Positions 1 through 7,397 of a stretch of 16,255 nt of DNA are shown in pieces. Source of the DNA: Phycisphaerae bacterium. GTDB taxonomy: Bacteria > Planctomycetota > Phycisphaerae > Phycisphaerales > SM1A02. Position numbers and translations under genes: made by a program. Each line of letters opens with the position of its first letter. The first letter of the stretch is position 1. The stretch covers positions 1-16,255 of the forward strand of contig PKCT01000212.1 in NCBI GenBank assembly GCA_002862325.1, in the 5' to 3' direction. The notes below the pieces were generated by a model that did no database searches, was not told the origin of the DNA, and saw only the letters and a program-made list of their open reading frames with translations.

Positions 1-605
1 AGTTCATCCTCGTAGGGTTCGATGTGGATGTCGGTGGCTCGTTCGCGCACGCCCTCGATCAACAGGTCGTTCACGAGCTTGATCACGCTGGCGTCCTCGG
101 CCGCATCGATCTCGCCGGTGGTGCTTTCGATCTGGGGGGCGTCGTTCTCCTGGGCGATCCCGTCGAGTGCGTCGAGGGTGTCGCCCGCGACGCCGTAGTG
201 AGCGCGGATGAACTTCCGGAGATCCCGTTCATCGGCGAGCACAAGCTCGACGCCGAGGCCGGTCAGGAGTCGGAGCTCGTCGAAGGAGCTGAGTTCGAAC
301 GGATCGGAGGTGGCGATCTGGAGGGAGTCGGCGTCGCATCGAATCGGCACGCAGAGCTGCTTGAACACCAGACGGGATGGGAGCATTCGCAACGTCGCCT
401 CGTCCACATCCAGCTCGTTGAGATCCACGATCGGAATGTCGAACTGACGAGCGATCGCCTCGAGGATGAGGTGGGCGTCGACGTGACCGAGTCTCAGGAG
501 CACCTGGTCGAGACGCTCCCCGGTCTTGCCCTGCTCGGTGACCGCGTGGTCCAGATCTGTTTCGCTGAGGATGCCGCGTTCTACGAGATCCGTTCCGATG
601 CCCAT
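1..605 (-). CDS. GspE/PilB-family secretion or type IV pilus assembly ATPase, N-terminal part
   Basis: Read on the minus strand, this frame gives 201 residues and then leaves the window, so the C-terminal ATPase core (Walker A, Walker B) is not visible. Residues 1-60 look like the N-terminal GspE/MshEN domain: MGIGTDLVERGILSETDLDHA is the usual 'short helix, LVxxGxIsxxxL' opening. Residues about 170-200 contain DASVIKLVNDLL and RATDIHIEPYED, the signature at the start of the ATPase domain in GspE/PilB proteins. Family members are cytoplasmic hexamers that power pilus extension or type II secretion. I chose ATG at 605 because GGAG lies 8 bases upstream and the protein then begins like its relatives. 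The frame stays open upstream to a GTG at 677 and an ATG at 728, but neither has an SD site. It lies downstream of the FIST gene on the same strand. Pilus and secretion roles cannot be told apart from this fragment. Confidence 0.9.
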   Translation of the reverse strand, partial: MGIGTDLVERGILSETDLDHAVTEQGKTGERLDQVLLRLGHVDAHLILEAIARQFDIPIVDLNELDVDEATLRMLPSRLVFKQLCVPIRCDADSLQIATSDPFELSSFDELRLLTGLGVELVLADERDLRKFIRAHYGVAGDTLDALDGIAQENDAPQIESTTGEIDAAEDASVIKLVNDLLIEGVRERATDIHIEPYEDE

Positions 606-752
606 CGAGATGGCTCCGAAGCGAGAAAGGGGAGGAGAGACGGATCCAGTGTCCTCGACCGGCCGCAGGCATGCCACGATGGACCGCGTTGATCTCGGGG
701 ACCACGGATTACCGGAACCCCGGGTCATCTTGGTGCATCACCGGCACCAACG

Positions 753-1988
753 TCACATCGGCTGTACCGGTCCAGCTTCGCGAGGATGCGATTTCTGGCT
801 GGGACGGAGTGCGACGGCGGACAACCCCATCCCCGCGAGACGTGGTTCGCCGCGGATGTCGCCGATTTCGGCGGCCGCCACGAACCCGACCAGGGGGACG
901 CCGTCGAGGCGCTCGTGCAGGCGTGCCGCGTCGTGTCCGGTCTCGCCGAGCAGCTGAGGACCCCGACCGACCGAGCTCGCGGCGAGGATTCCGGCCACCG
1001 GTCGTTCGTCGAGCGAGGCCAGATCGAGGGCCATCGCGAGGTCCTCGCGGGCCGTCGCGCCTTCGATGACCTGGAAGCGAATGGTCGATCCACGGGGTAC
1101 GCCGCCTGGAAGCAGAAGACTTCCACCGTTTCGATCGACGGTCGTCATGGGCCGGAGGAGATAGTCGCCCCGCCCGAGATGCGTTCGGTGGCCATCGACC
1201 ACGATGCCCACCACCGGTCGGTCCGCGAGCAGTGTTCGGTCCTGGTTGTTCAACGATGCCAGGAGTTCGTCGAAGACCTGGGCCGCGGGCCGGCCATTGA
1301 GCTGTCGAACCGCGTTTTGGTCGGAACCGGTGACCACCAGTGCGGGGCCGACGGCTCGCCCGGCATGTGCGATGATTGGGGACGCGACGACGTCGCCCTC
1401 CAGAACCAGTCCGATCGCACCCGAGTTTGCGACTGCGTCGTCGGTGACGAACACGTTGGTGCCGGGTTGGCTCCCTCCGGTGACCAGTCCACCGACGATC
1501 GGGGTACCGGCGGGGGTCGCGTGATCAAGGGCTCGAACGACCGATTCGCTACCCGCCGTGAACGGATCGGCCATGACGAAGAGCAGTCGCGGGGGGGACG
1601 CGGGGCGAAGCCTGCTCCGGACGAGCGTGCGACTCCACGCTTCCGGGGGGCCGTCGCGGTGATCGAATCGGAAGCTGCGCGCTCGGACGCCCGGGCCTTC
1701 GAACGAGAACGCCGCCAAGGTGGGGCCCGAATGATGTTCCTGCCCGTCGGCAAGGACGCCACAGCTGGTCGCGGCGAGGATCGGATGAGGACCGAGAACC
1801 CCTTGAATCGACGAAATCGCCTCCGGGAGGGCCGCCGCATGATGGAAACTCGCGATCACGATGGTCGCGGAGGGGGAGCATCCCAGCGATTCGGCGAGGT
1901 GGTCGCCGATCGTCAAAGCCGCGGTTCTGGTGTCCGCATGGCGGTCGACCACGGAAATGGCCTTGAATTGGTCGGTGGAAGGAGCCAT
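753..1988 (-). CDS. FIST domain sensory protein
   Basis: This encodes a 411-residue soluble protein without a signal peptide. It matches the FIST family (N- and C-terminal FIST halves): a predicted ligand-sensing module found alone or in signalling proteins. The visible family-like pieces are AATSCGVLADG near residues 72-82, the following strand TLAAFSFEG, a glycine-rich turn (PIVGGLVTGGS) and GAIGLVLEGDVV. The C-terminal half contains GRPAAQVFDELLA and ends with GVPLVGFVAAAEIGDI. No output domain (kinase, GGDEF, methyl-accepting) is fused to it. The open frame extends 30 codons upstream to 2078. I chose ATG at 1988 because AGGA lies 8 bases before it and the extension crosses the divergent promoter region. 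The GspE/PilB-type gene follows on the same strand after 147 bases, so the two may be co-transcribed, possibly as an input to pilus or secretion activity. That link is inference. Confidence 0.8.
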   Translation of the reverse strand: MAPSTDQFKAISVVDRHADTRTAALTIGDHLAESLGCSPSATIVIASFHHAAALPEAISSIQGVLGPHPILAATSCGVLADGQEHHSGPTLAAFSFEGPGVRARSFRFDHRDGPPEAWSRTLVRSRLRPASPPRLLFVMADPFTAGSESVVRALDHATPAGTPIVGGLVTGGSQPGTNVFVTDDAVANSGAIGLVLEGDVVASPIIAHAGRAVGPALVVTGSDQNAVRQLNGRPAAQVFDELLASLNNQDRTLLADRPVVGIVVDGHRTHLGRGDYLLRPMTTVDRNGGSLLLPGGVPRGSTIRFQVIEGATAREDLAMALDLASLDERPVAGILAASSVGRGPQLLGETGHDAARLHERLDGVPLVGFVAAAEIGDIRGEPRLAGMGLSAVALRPSQKSHPREAGPVQPM

Positions 1989-1995
1989 CGAATCG

Positions 1996-2001
1996 ATCCT
2001 A
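1996..2001 (-). promoter_or_regulatory. Possible -10 element of the FIST gene (leaderless-type)
   Basis: On the minus strand TAGGAT is followed by 7 bases and then the ATG at 1988. This spacing would place the transcript start at or next to the start codon. AGGA within the same hexamer could instead serve as an SD site, so the two readings compete. I see no convincing -35 element. Confidence 0.35.
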
Positions 2002-2028
2002 GCACGCGTCTGGGATGCCGCCCCGGAA

Positions 2029-2040
2029 TGAGGATCCTCA
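2029..2040. promoter_or_regulatory. Perfect 12-bp palindrome in the FIST/rpsT divergent region
   Basis: TGAGGATCCTCA reads identically on both strands. It lies about 40-52 bases upstream of the FIST start codon and 30 bases upstream of the rpsT -35 element. This is a typical place for a dimeric regulator. No regulator is identified. Confidence 0.4.
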
Positions 2041-2043
2041 GAA

Positions 2044-2064
2044 CTCCCAGGAACTGCCTGGGAG
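2044..2064. promoter_or_regulatory. 8-bp inverted repeat upstream of the rpsT promoter
   Basis: CTCCCAGG, five bases, CCTGGGAG: both arms match perfectly. It lies 5 bases before the proposed rpsT -35 element and only 3 bases from the 12-bp palindrome. There is no T-run and no gene ends here on either strand, so a terminator is unlikely. An operator or upstream activator site is the better reading. Confidence 0.45.
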
Positions 2065-2069
2065 GGGGG

Positions 2070-2097
2070 TTGCAACATTGGTCCGTCTCGCGATAAT
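2070..2097 (+). promoter_or_regulatory. Promoter of rpsT (sigma-70 type)
   Basis: TTGCAA (2070-2075), 16 bases, GATAAT (2092-2097). The -10 matches the consensus at five of six bases and the -35 at four. Transcription would start near 2104, giving a leader of about 25 bases that carries the rpsT SD site. Confidence 0.55.
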
Positions 2098-2128
2098 GAT
2101 CGATTCGCACTCGAAGGGAGCTGGCCTC

Positions 2129-2401
2129 GTGCCGAACACCGAATCAGCCAAGAAGCGCGTCCGACAAAGCCTCAAGCGCCGGTCCATCAACAACTGGCGA
2201 AAGCGGCGGGTGAAGACCCAGATCAAGTCCTTCATGTCCGCCGTCCAGGCACGTGACGTCGCCCAGGCCGAGACGGAGTTCCGGAAGGTCCAGGCCGTCC
2301 TCGATCGGATCGCGTGCACCGGAACCATCCACCGTAACACCGCGGCGAGAAGGAAGAGCCGTCTCTCCCGCAGGCTTCGCGAACTGAAGTCCGCAGCCTG
2401 A
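2129..2401 (+). CDS. rpsT: 30S ribosomal protein S20
   Basis: This encodes a 90-residue, very basic protein of the size usual for S20, which binds 16S rRNA early in small-subunit assembly. Family features are the opening PNTESAKKRVRQS, the RR..N..RK pattern, KTQIKSF, and the C-terminal TIHRNTAARRKSRLSRRL block. Translation starts at GTG (2129). AAGGGAG at 2114-2120 lies 8 bases upstream, and the protein then begins at the residue usual for S20. The longer open frame from 2015 would cross the promoter and is rejected. S20 of E. coli also uses a non-AUG start (UUG) and is under translational self-control; whether the GTG here has that role is unknown. The gene has its own promoter and terminator and appears to be a single-gene unit. 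Confidence 0.95.
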   Translation: MPNTESAKKRVRQSLKRRSINNWRKRRVKTQIKSFMSAVQARDVAQAETEFRKVQAVLDRIACTGTIHRNTAARRKSRLSRRLRELKSAA

Positions 2402-2425
2402 TGCGTTCATGACAACGAAGTCGTC

Positions 2426-2460
2426 GCGTCCTACCATCGCATCTTCGATCGGTAGGACGC
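2426..2460 (+). terminator. Probable intrinsic terminator of rpsT
   Basis: GCGTCCTACC (2426-2435) pairs perfectly with GGTAGGACGC (2451-2460). An inner ATCG/CGAT pair extends the stem across a single bulged C. The right arm is followed by TTTCGT, so the U-tract is short. It starts 24 bases after the rpsT stop codon and precedes a gene that has its own SD site. Confidence 0.65.
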
Positions 2461-2512
2461 TTTCGTATATCGCTTCGTCCGCGCGATCTGAATTCGGGAA
2501 GGGATGCCGCCC

Positions 2513-3265
2513 ATGACGTCGGGACGAGAGCAGCTCACGACGACCGGCCGTCCGGCACCGTACTGGCAGAGATCCAAGCGTCCCCTCGAGATGCTCGTCT
2601 TCCTGCTCCCGCTGGTCCTGGTCTACGAGATCGGAATCGCGCTCCTCTTCTCGAACGACGCGAATGGTACGGGCATCCTCGCCTACGTCCTGCTCGAGCA
2701 GCTCTTCGTGTCGCTCGGTCTCGGGGCCGCGGGAATGGCGTTGCCGGGTGTGCTCGTGGTGGTCGCGCTGCTCGCACAGCACGTCCTTGCACGAGCTCCG
2801 TGGACCATCCATCCGCCGACGCTCGTGGTGATGTTCGCGGAGTCTCTGGTCCTCACCCTTCCGCTGCTCATCTTCGGTGCGGCGATCATGACCGCGAATC
2901 CCATCGGGGCCGTCGCGCCGACCGACGTCGCCCCAGTATCGGATCTCGCGTCGCGCCTGGTTCTCGCGGTTGGGGCAGGGCTCTACGAAGAACTGGTGTT
3001 TCGCTGGGCCTTGATCGTGATCGTTCATTTCGTCGTCGCCGATCTCCTGAAGGTGTCGTCCTCGCGGGCGACCTGGTTCGCCGTCCTGGTCTCCAGCGTG
3101 GTCTTCATGGCCGCCCACTTCCTGGGTCGTCCCTTCGAGATGCGTGCGGCGATCTTCTTCCTCGTGGCCGGGCTCTACTTCGGCGCGACGTTCGTTACCC
3201 GGGGGTTCGGGATCGCCGCGGGAACCCACGCCTTCTACGACATCCTCGTGGAGCTCCTGGCCTAG
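2513..3265 (+). CDS. CPBP family intramembrane metalloprotease
   Basis: This is a 250-residue polytopic membrane protein with about six hydrophobic segments (roughly 28-47, 55-70, 78-95, 104-126, 165-178, 187-230). It carries the CPBP/Abi (CAAX protease and bacteriocin-processing) motifs: YEELVFR with the E159-E160 pair and R164 (motif 1), FMAAHF with H202 (motif 3), and GTHAFYD with H239 (motif 4). These residues bind metal and cleave substrates inside the membrane in characterised relatives. The native substrate here is unknown. The open frame allows ATG at 2504, but GGGAAGGG would then touch the start. ATG at 2513 leaves a 9-base spacer and is preferred. It precedes kdsC by 31 bases and may share a transcript with the LPS genes. 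Confidence 0.85.
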   Translation: MTSGREQLTTTGRPAPYWQRSKRPLEMLVFLLPLVLVYEIGIALLFSNDANGTGILAYVLLEQLFVSLGLGAAGMALPGVLVVVALLAQHVLARAPWTIHPPTLVVMFAESLVLTLPLLIFGAAIMTANPIGAVAPTDVAPVSDLASRLVLAVGAGLYEELVFRWALIVIVHFVVADLLKVSSSRATWFAVLVSSVVFMAAHFLGRPFEMRAAIFFLVAGLYFGATFVTRGFGIAAGTHAFYDILVELLA

Positions 3266-3283
3266 GCTCCGCTGCCGGCCTGA

Positions 3284-3289
3284 TACCAT
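3284..3289 (+). promoter_or_regulatory. Possible -10 element of kdsC (leaderless-type)
   Basis: TACCAT is followed by 7 bases and then the kdsC ATG, which lacks an SD site. The arrangement matches those in front of the FIST gene and the helicase. No good -35 element is visible, and read-through from the CPBP gene is equally possible. Confidence 0.3.
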
Positions 3290-3296
3290 CCCCCAG

Positions 3297-3821
3297 ATGA
3301 CCCCGAGCAAGCCGGAGAACATCTCGCTTCTTTGCCTCGACGTCGACGGCGTCCTCACCGACGGCTCCATTCAGGTCGCCCCCGACGGAGAGGAGCTGAA
3401 GCGCTTCTACGTCCGGGACGGCATCGGAATCCGCGTCTGGAAGCGCTGGGGCGGCAAGGTCGCCATCATCACCGGCCGGGACGGGCGGGCGATCCGGCAT
3501 CGAGCGGCGGAACTCGGCGTCGACCACCTTCACTGCGGCGTCAAGCGGAAGGGGCCGGTCTTCGAGGCGATGCTCTCGGCGATGGGAATCGGTCCGGAGA
3601 ACGTCGCCATGGTCGGTGACGACCTGCCGGATCTCCCGATTCTCGCACGCTGCGGCTACCCTATAGCGGTCCAGGATGCCGCCGATGAGGTTCGCGAGGG
3701 AGCCGCCTTCATCACCCAGGCCCCCGGTGGGCACGGTGCGGTGCGTGAGGTCGTCGAACACCTCCTTCGAGCGAAGAATCTCTGGACGGAGGTCGTCGAG
3801 TCGTATCGGGACCTTGAATGA
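3297..3821 (+). CDS. kdsC: 3-deoxy-D-manno-octulosonate 8-phosphate phosphatase (HAD family, KdsC)
   Basis: This 174-residue protein, the usual KdsC length, is a capless HAD phosphatase that works as a tetramer in the cytoplasm. It removes phosphate from KDO-8-phosphate to give KDO for LPS inner core synthesis. HAD motif I is LDVDGVLTDG with nucleophile D15 and acid/base D17. Motif II is IITGRDG (59-63), the motif III lysine lies in VKRKGPV, and motif IV is GDDLPDLP (107-114). The C-terminal GGHGAVREVVE is typical of KdsC and helps close the neighbouring active site. The ATG at 3297 gives the expected N-terminus, and upstream codons in this frame overlap the CPBP gene. Its stop codon overlaps an ATG of the next frame (ATGA). 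The adjacent LptC/LptA-like gene supports an LPS role. A related C8-9 sugar phosphatase is the only likely alternative. Confidence 0.93.
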   Translation: MTPSKPENISLLCLDVDGVLTDGSIQVAPDGEELKRFYVRDGIGIRVWKRWGGKVAIITGRDGRAIRHRAAELGVDHLHCGVKRKGPVFEAMLSAMGIGPENVAMVGDDLPDLPILARCGYPIAVQDAADEVREGAAFITQAPGGHGAVREVVEHLLRAKNLWTEVVESYRDLE

Positions 3822-3901
3822 ACTCCGGATCGTCGGCGAGGGCGCGCAAGGCCGCCCTCCCCCTCGGTCCAACCTCGACGGGCAGGAAGCAGGAGTCGGT
3901 C

Positions 3902-6900
3902 ATGGCGGACCTTCGTTCGAATTCCTCGTACCTCGTGCATCGATCCGCTTCGCGCAGATCCGGTGGAGCCGACCGGCGGCCACTGATCCTGATCGCGGTC
4001 GGCGTCGTGGTCGGGGTCGTGCTGCTGGCGTTGCTCTGGCAATCGGGTGAGGGCGATCAATCCCGGACCCGCAAGCGACTCGTGGATCTCGATCGAATCG
4101 TGGTCCCATCGGCACCGACGTTGGAGGAACTCTCGGATCCCGCGACCGAGCTCGACCGGGACGTCCTGGCCAGTCTCGAAGAGGGTGCGTCCGTCCAGGT
4201 CGCGGACGAGCAGGGACGGTTAGCGCAAGAGTACGGGGCCAGACGGATCGATCCGTTGCCGGACGCATGGGTCGCGATGGATCAGCCATGGGCGAGATTC
4301 CATCCCTCGAGCGGTCGTCTCGTCGTCATGGAGGCACGCAACGGACGCATGCGGGTTCCCGAGCAGGCGATCGAGTCCGGACGGCTCGAGGAGGACGTGC
4401 GAATCAGGATCTACGACGCCGGGGTCGAACAGGCCGACCTCGACGGGGAGAAGCCGGCGATCACCATTCTCGCCGATGTCGCGGAGTACGACGCGGCGCT
4501 TGGTGAGATTCGGTCCCCGAGAAGGGTCGAGGTCCTGACCGCCGAAGCGACGTTCGTCGGTGAGGATCTGCAGATCGTCTTCGACGAAGGGGGTGAGCGG
4601 ATCGAGCAGCTCACGGTTGCTCGTGCGTTGGAGCCCATTCGACTCCGTCCCGAAGCCACGCCGGCGCAAGAGGTCCCGATTCAGGATTCCGAGGCCGTGT
4701 CGGAGGCATCGTCGAAGCGGGCCGCGACGCCGGCTTCCCAGTCCGTCTCCACGCGGGCATCGTCGTCAGATCCGGCACCGTCTCGACCGCAGGTCGCGGA
4801 TGCTGCGGTGGACGTCGCCCCGGTCGCGGAGGAGCCGGCGTTCGCACCGGAGGACGTCTATCGTCTCGTGCTCGAGGACGACGTGGTCATCGAACGACTG
4901 GCGGTCGGGGATGACGGGTCTGTTTCAAGGGCCGAAGTCCGGGGAGACCGGCTCGTCGCCGCATTCGTCCTCGGTGAAGGCGGACCCGGGATGCAGGTCG
5001 CGCGGCACGACGCCCGCGAGGTCGTCTCGCCCGGGGGGAGTCTCTCGGCCTACGTGACGTCGTACCTCGCACGGTCGCTCCCAGCCTCGACGACGGCCGA
5101 CCGGTCCACCCTTTCGCCCGTCGATGCCACCCAGGTCCTGATCCACTATTCCGGTCGTCTGGTCATGACGCCGGCCCCCGATCTGTTCGGACGACTTCAG
5201 AACGCCGACGACGCCGAGATCGTGGTGGAAGGCACCGAAGGGCGTGGCGTCACGCTGGCCGATGCATCCCAAGGAGCAACGGGCGAGGCTTCGATCCTGA
5301 CCTATCGGCTGGCCGAAGATCGAATCGATCTCATCGGCGACGAGGCTCATCCTTTGTTCCTCCGAAGTCCCCAGTTCACCCTCGACGGCGGACGATTCTT
5401 CCTGGTCCGCTCGACCGGGGAGGGAGGTCTCGTCGGCCCTGGGCAGATGACCTTCAACGACGTCGGGAGCACGTCGGCGCGGGCAGCCGTCAACGCCACG
5501 GAACTCGGCATCGATCTGGCCTGGAAGACCATGCTGGCCGCCGGACGCTCGGGATCCTGGGCGGTGGCCGAAGCTGCGGTCGCCGCGGTGCGACAGGCGG
5601 ACGACGCTCCGATGCCTCGTCTGGAGATCGTCTGGGAGGGCGGCGTTGATCTCGACTTCGCCGAGGATGGCGAGGATGCCCAGCTACGCCAGGCTCGCTT
5701 CCGGGGCGACGTCCAGGTCGCGGGCGACGCATTCCGTCTGGGATCGGACAACCTCGTCGTCGACTTCGCGGAGGGCGGGGGTGAGGACGACATCGAACGG
5801 ATCCTCGCGGCAGGCAACGCCAAGGTCGATCGCGTCGGTGAATTCGGCCAGCTCGAGGCGTCGTCCATCGACGTCGGGTTGGCCCGGTCCGAGGACGGAC
5901 AGACGATTCCGACCGAGATGATCGCGGAGGGCGGGGTGTCGGCGCGAGATCCCGGTCAGACGCTCTGGACCGAACGACTGATCGTGCGATTCCGTGAAGT
6001 CGATGAGACGGCCCAGACCGAGGAACGCACTCGCGTGGCCACCGGCGATGTCGAGGACCTGGGCGCGGTGGAGGTCCACACCGTGGATGCGGTGGAAGAG
6101 GTTCAGGTCCGTCTCGAGGAGGGAGCGCGGGTGTTCGCGGACCGTCTCGAAGGTGACGCGGTGAACGGAACGCTTCAACTGACCGGCGAAGATGTGATGG
6201 TCGCCCGCGCGAACGTCATCGCGGATCGGATGCGGGAGGTTCGACTCGACGAGACGAGTGGCACCGTGCGAAGTCCGGGCCCCGGTCGATTCCGCTACTT
6301 CGACGACACGATCGTCCCGGCACGGACGGATCGGATCGAACGTCCCGATCCTCCGACCCGGACGTCGCTCGCGGCCACCTGGACGGAGGCGATGTCGTAT
6401 CGACGGGTGGAGGATGGACGGCGTGGAACGCTCGATCTCGAGGGCAAGGTCCGGGTGAGGAGCACGCCCGACTCACGGACGCGTGATCGGCTGGACGCGA
6501 GGTCGGTTCGGCTCGATCTCAAGCAGCAGGACCGAGCACTGCCCCGCAGGGATGGGGACGCCTCGGAGCGACTTCTCGGAGGCGACGGCGAGACGACGCT
6601 CGAGAAGCTGACCGCCCGGGGCGACGCGATCCTCGAGAGTCGCGAATGGACCGATGGCACGCAAACCGGCGATCCCCGGCTCTTCCGGGTCACCGGTGAT
6701 TACGTGGAGTACGAGGTCGAGACCGGCGAGGCCATGGTCGATGGCCCCGGGGGACTCCTGGTCCATGATCCGACTCCCGGAAAGCAGGTTGCGGCCGCCG
6801 ACCGCACCGCCGAGGCCGGATTCGGTGTGGATGGCACCACGAGATTCCGCTGGGAAAAGCGGATGACGATGACCAGGCAGATCGACGATCGCTACCTCGT

Positions 6901-7303
6901 CGTGATGGATCAGGCGGTGGAGGTTCTCCATGCCGGGCTCGACCAGGCGGACACCATGACGCTCACCGGAAATCGTCTCGAGGTCACCCTCGACCGACCG
7001 GACGGTGCGGTCCCCAAGGCGAAGCCCGACTCCGGTGCCGTGGAACTCGGCGGTCCGGCCGAGGTCCTTCGCGTACGCGGTCTCGGTGCCGTCTTCGTCC
7101 GCACGCCCGATCACGACGTCGAGTGCGAGGAGTTCGACTACAACGTCGACACCGGGATCGCCATACTTCGCGCCGCGCCCGGGCGCGTGGTGACGATTCA
7201 ATCGAAGTCCACGAACACCCCGATCCGGGCCGATCGCGTGCAGTGGGATCTTCGAACTGGCAGGCTTCGGATCCTCGGCGGCGAGGGCGGTATCGCTCGA
7301 TGA
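3902..7303 (+). CDS. Giant LptC/LptA (OstA)-like lipopolysaccharide transport protein
   Basis: This 1133-residue protein has one N-terminal membrane anchor (about 26-46, RPLILIAVGVVVGVVLLALL), so nearly all of it should lie in the periplasm, as in LptC. Residues about 100-270 have the LptC/OstA look, with short beta strands such as GRLEEDVRIRI and PAITILADVAEYD. A Pro/Ala/Ser-rich linker follows near 270-330. The remainder repeats beta-rich units of the OstA type (for example RARFRGDVQVAGDAFRLGSDNLVV written in pieces as QARFRGDVQVAG then DAFRLGSDNLVVDF, and LEGDAVNGTLQLTGEDVM). LptC and LptA have about 190 residues each, so this one chain could supply several stacked beta-jellyroll units of the LPS bridge. 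ATG at 3902 is preferred because AGGAG lies 7 bases upstream; ATG at 3818 overlaps the kdsC stop. No lptB follows. The assignment is from pattern and from kdsC next door. Confidence 0.72.
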   Translation: MADLRSNSSYLVHRSASRRSGGADRRPLILIAVGVVVGVVLLALLWQSGEGDQSRTRKRLVDLDRIVVPSAPTLEELSDPATELDRDVLASLEEGASVQVADEQGRLAQEYGARRIDPLPDAWVAMDQPWARFHPSSGRLVVMEARNGRMRVPEQAIESGRLEEDVRIRIYDAGVEQADLDGEKPAITILADVAEYDAALGEIRSPRRVEVLTAEATFVGEDLQIVFDEGGERIEQLTVARALEPIRLRPEATPAQEVPIQDSEAVSEASSKRAATPASQSVSTRASSSDPAPSRPQVADAAVDVAPVAEEPAFAPEDVYRLVLEDDVVIERLAVGDDGSVSRAEVRGDRLVAAFVLGEGGPGMQVARHDAREVVSPGGSLSAYVTSYLARSLPASTTADRSTLSPVDATQVLIHYSGRLVMTPAPDLFGRLQNADDAEIVVEGTEGRGVTLADASQGATGEASILTYRLAEDRIDLIGDEAHPLFLRSPQFTLDGGRFFLVRSTGEGGLVGPGQMTFNDVGSTSARAAVNATELGIDLAWKTMLAAGRSGSWAVAEAAVAAVRQADDAPMPRLEIVWEGGVDLDFAEDGEDAQLRQARFRGDVQVAGDAFRLGSDNLVVDFAEGGGEDDIERILAAGNAKVDRVGEFGQLEASSIDVGLARSEDGQTIPTEMIAEGGVSARDPGQTLWTERLIVRFREVDETAQTEERTRVATGDVEDLGAVEVHTVDAVEEVQVRLEEGARVFADRLEGDAVNGTLQLTGEDVMVARANVIADRMREVRLDETSGTVRSPGPGRFRYFDDTIVPARTDRIERPDPPTRTSLAATWTEAMSYRRVEDGRRGTLDLEGKVRVRSTPDSRTRDRLDARSVRLDLKQQDRALPRRDGDASERLLGGDGETTLEKLTARGDAILESREWTDGTQTGDPRLFRVTGDYVEYEVETGEAMVDGPGGLLVHDPTPGKQVAAADRTAEAGFGVDGTTRFRWEKRMTMTRQIDDRYLVVMDQAVEVLHAGLDQADTMTLTGNRLEVTLDRPDGAVPKAKPDSGAVELGGPAEVLRVRGLGAVFVRTPDHDVECEEFDYNVDTGIAILRAAPGRVVTIQSKSTNTPIRADRVQWDLRTGRLRILGGEGGIAR

Positions 7304-7397
7304 GCGCTCTGCGGATCGTGTGAGGGCATCGCCCGGCGACCGGCGTCATCGCGGCCGCCGCGACGGCGAAGCACATCGCGACGTCGGCACGATCTCC

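Noticed and set aside
24..692. Plus-strand open frame (222 codons) opposite the GspE/PilB-type gene
   Set aside because: The opposite strand encodes clear GspE/PilB motifs, and this frame shows no domain and no SD site.
606..728. N-terminal extension of the GspE/PilB-type protein to GTG 677 or ATG 728
   Set aside because: The frame is open, but neither start has an SD site and the extra residues do not look like the family. ATG 605 has GGAG at proper distance.
786..2096. Long plus-strand open frame (436 codons) opposite the FIST gene
   Set aside because: Its product is a low-complexity mix of Arg, Gly, Asp and Glu with no recognisable domain. It mirrors a well-supported FIST gene; such antisense frames are common in GC-rich DNA.
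2144..3370. Minus-strand open frame (408 codons) across rpsT and the CPBP gene
   Set aside because: It runs antisense to two recognised genes and a terminator, and its product is dominated by charged residues typical of a GC-rich shadow frame.
7304..7397. Bidirectional terminator between the Lpt-like gene and tryptophan dioxygenase
   Set aside because: Only weak GC-rich stems are visible, such as CGCCG-CGA-CGGCG at 7356-7368, and there is no T-run on either strand.
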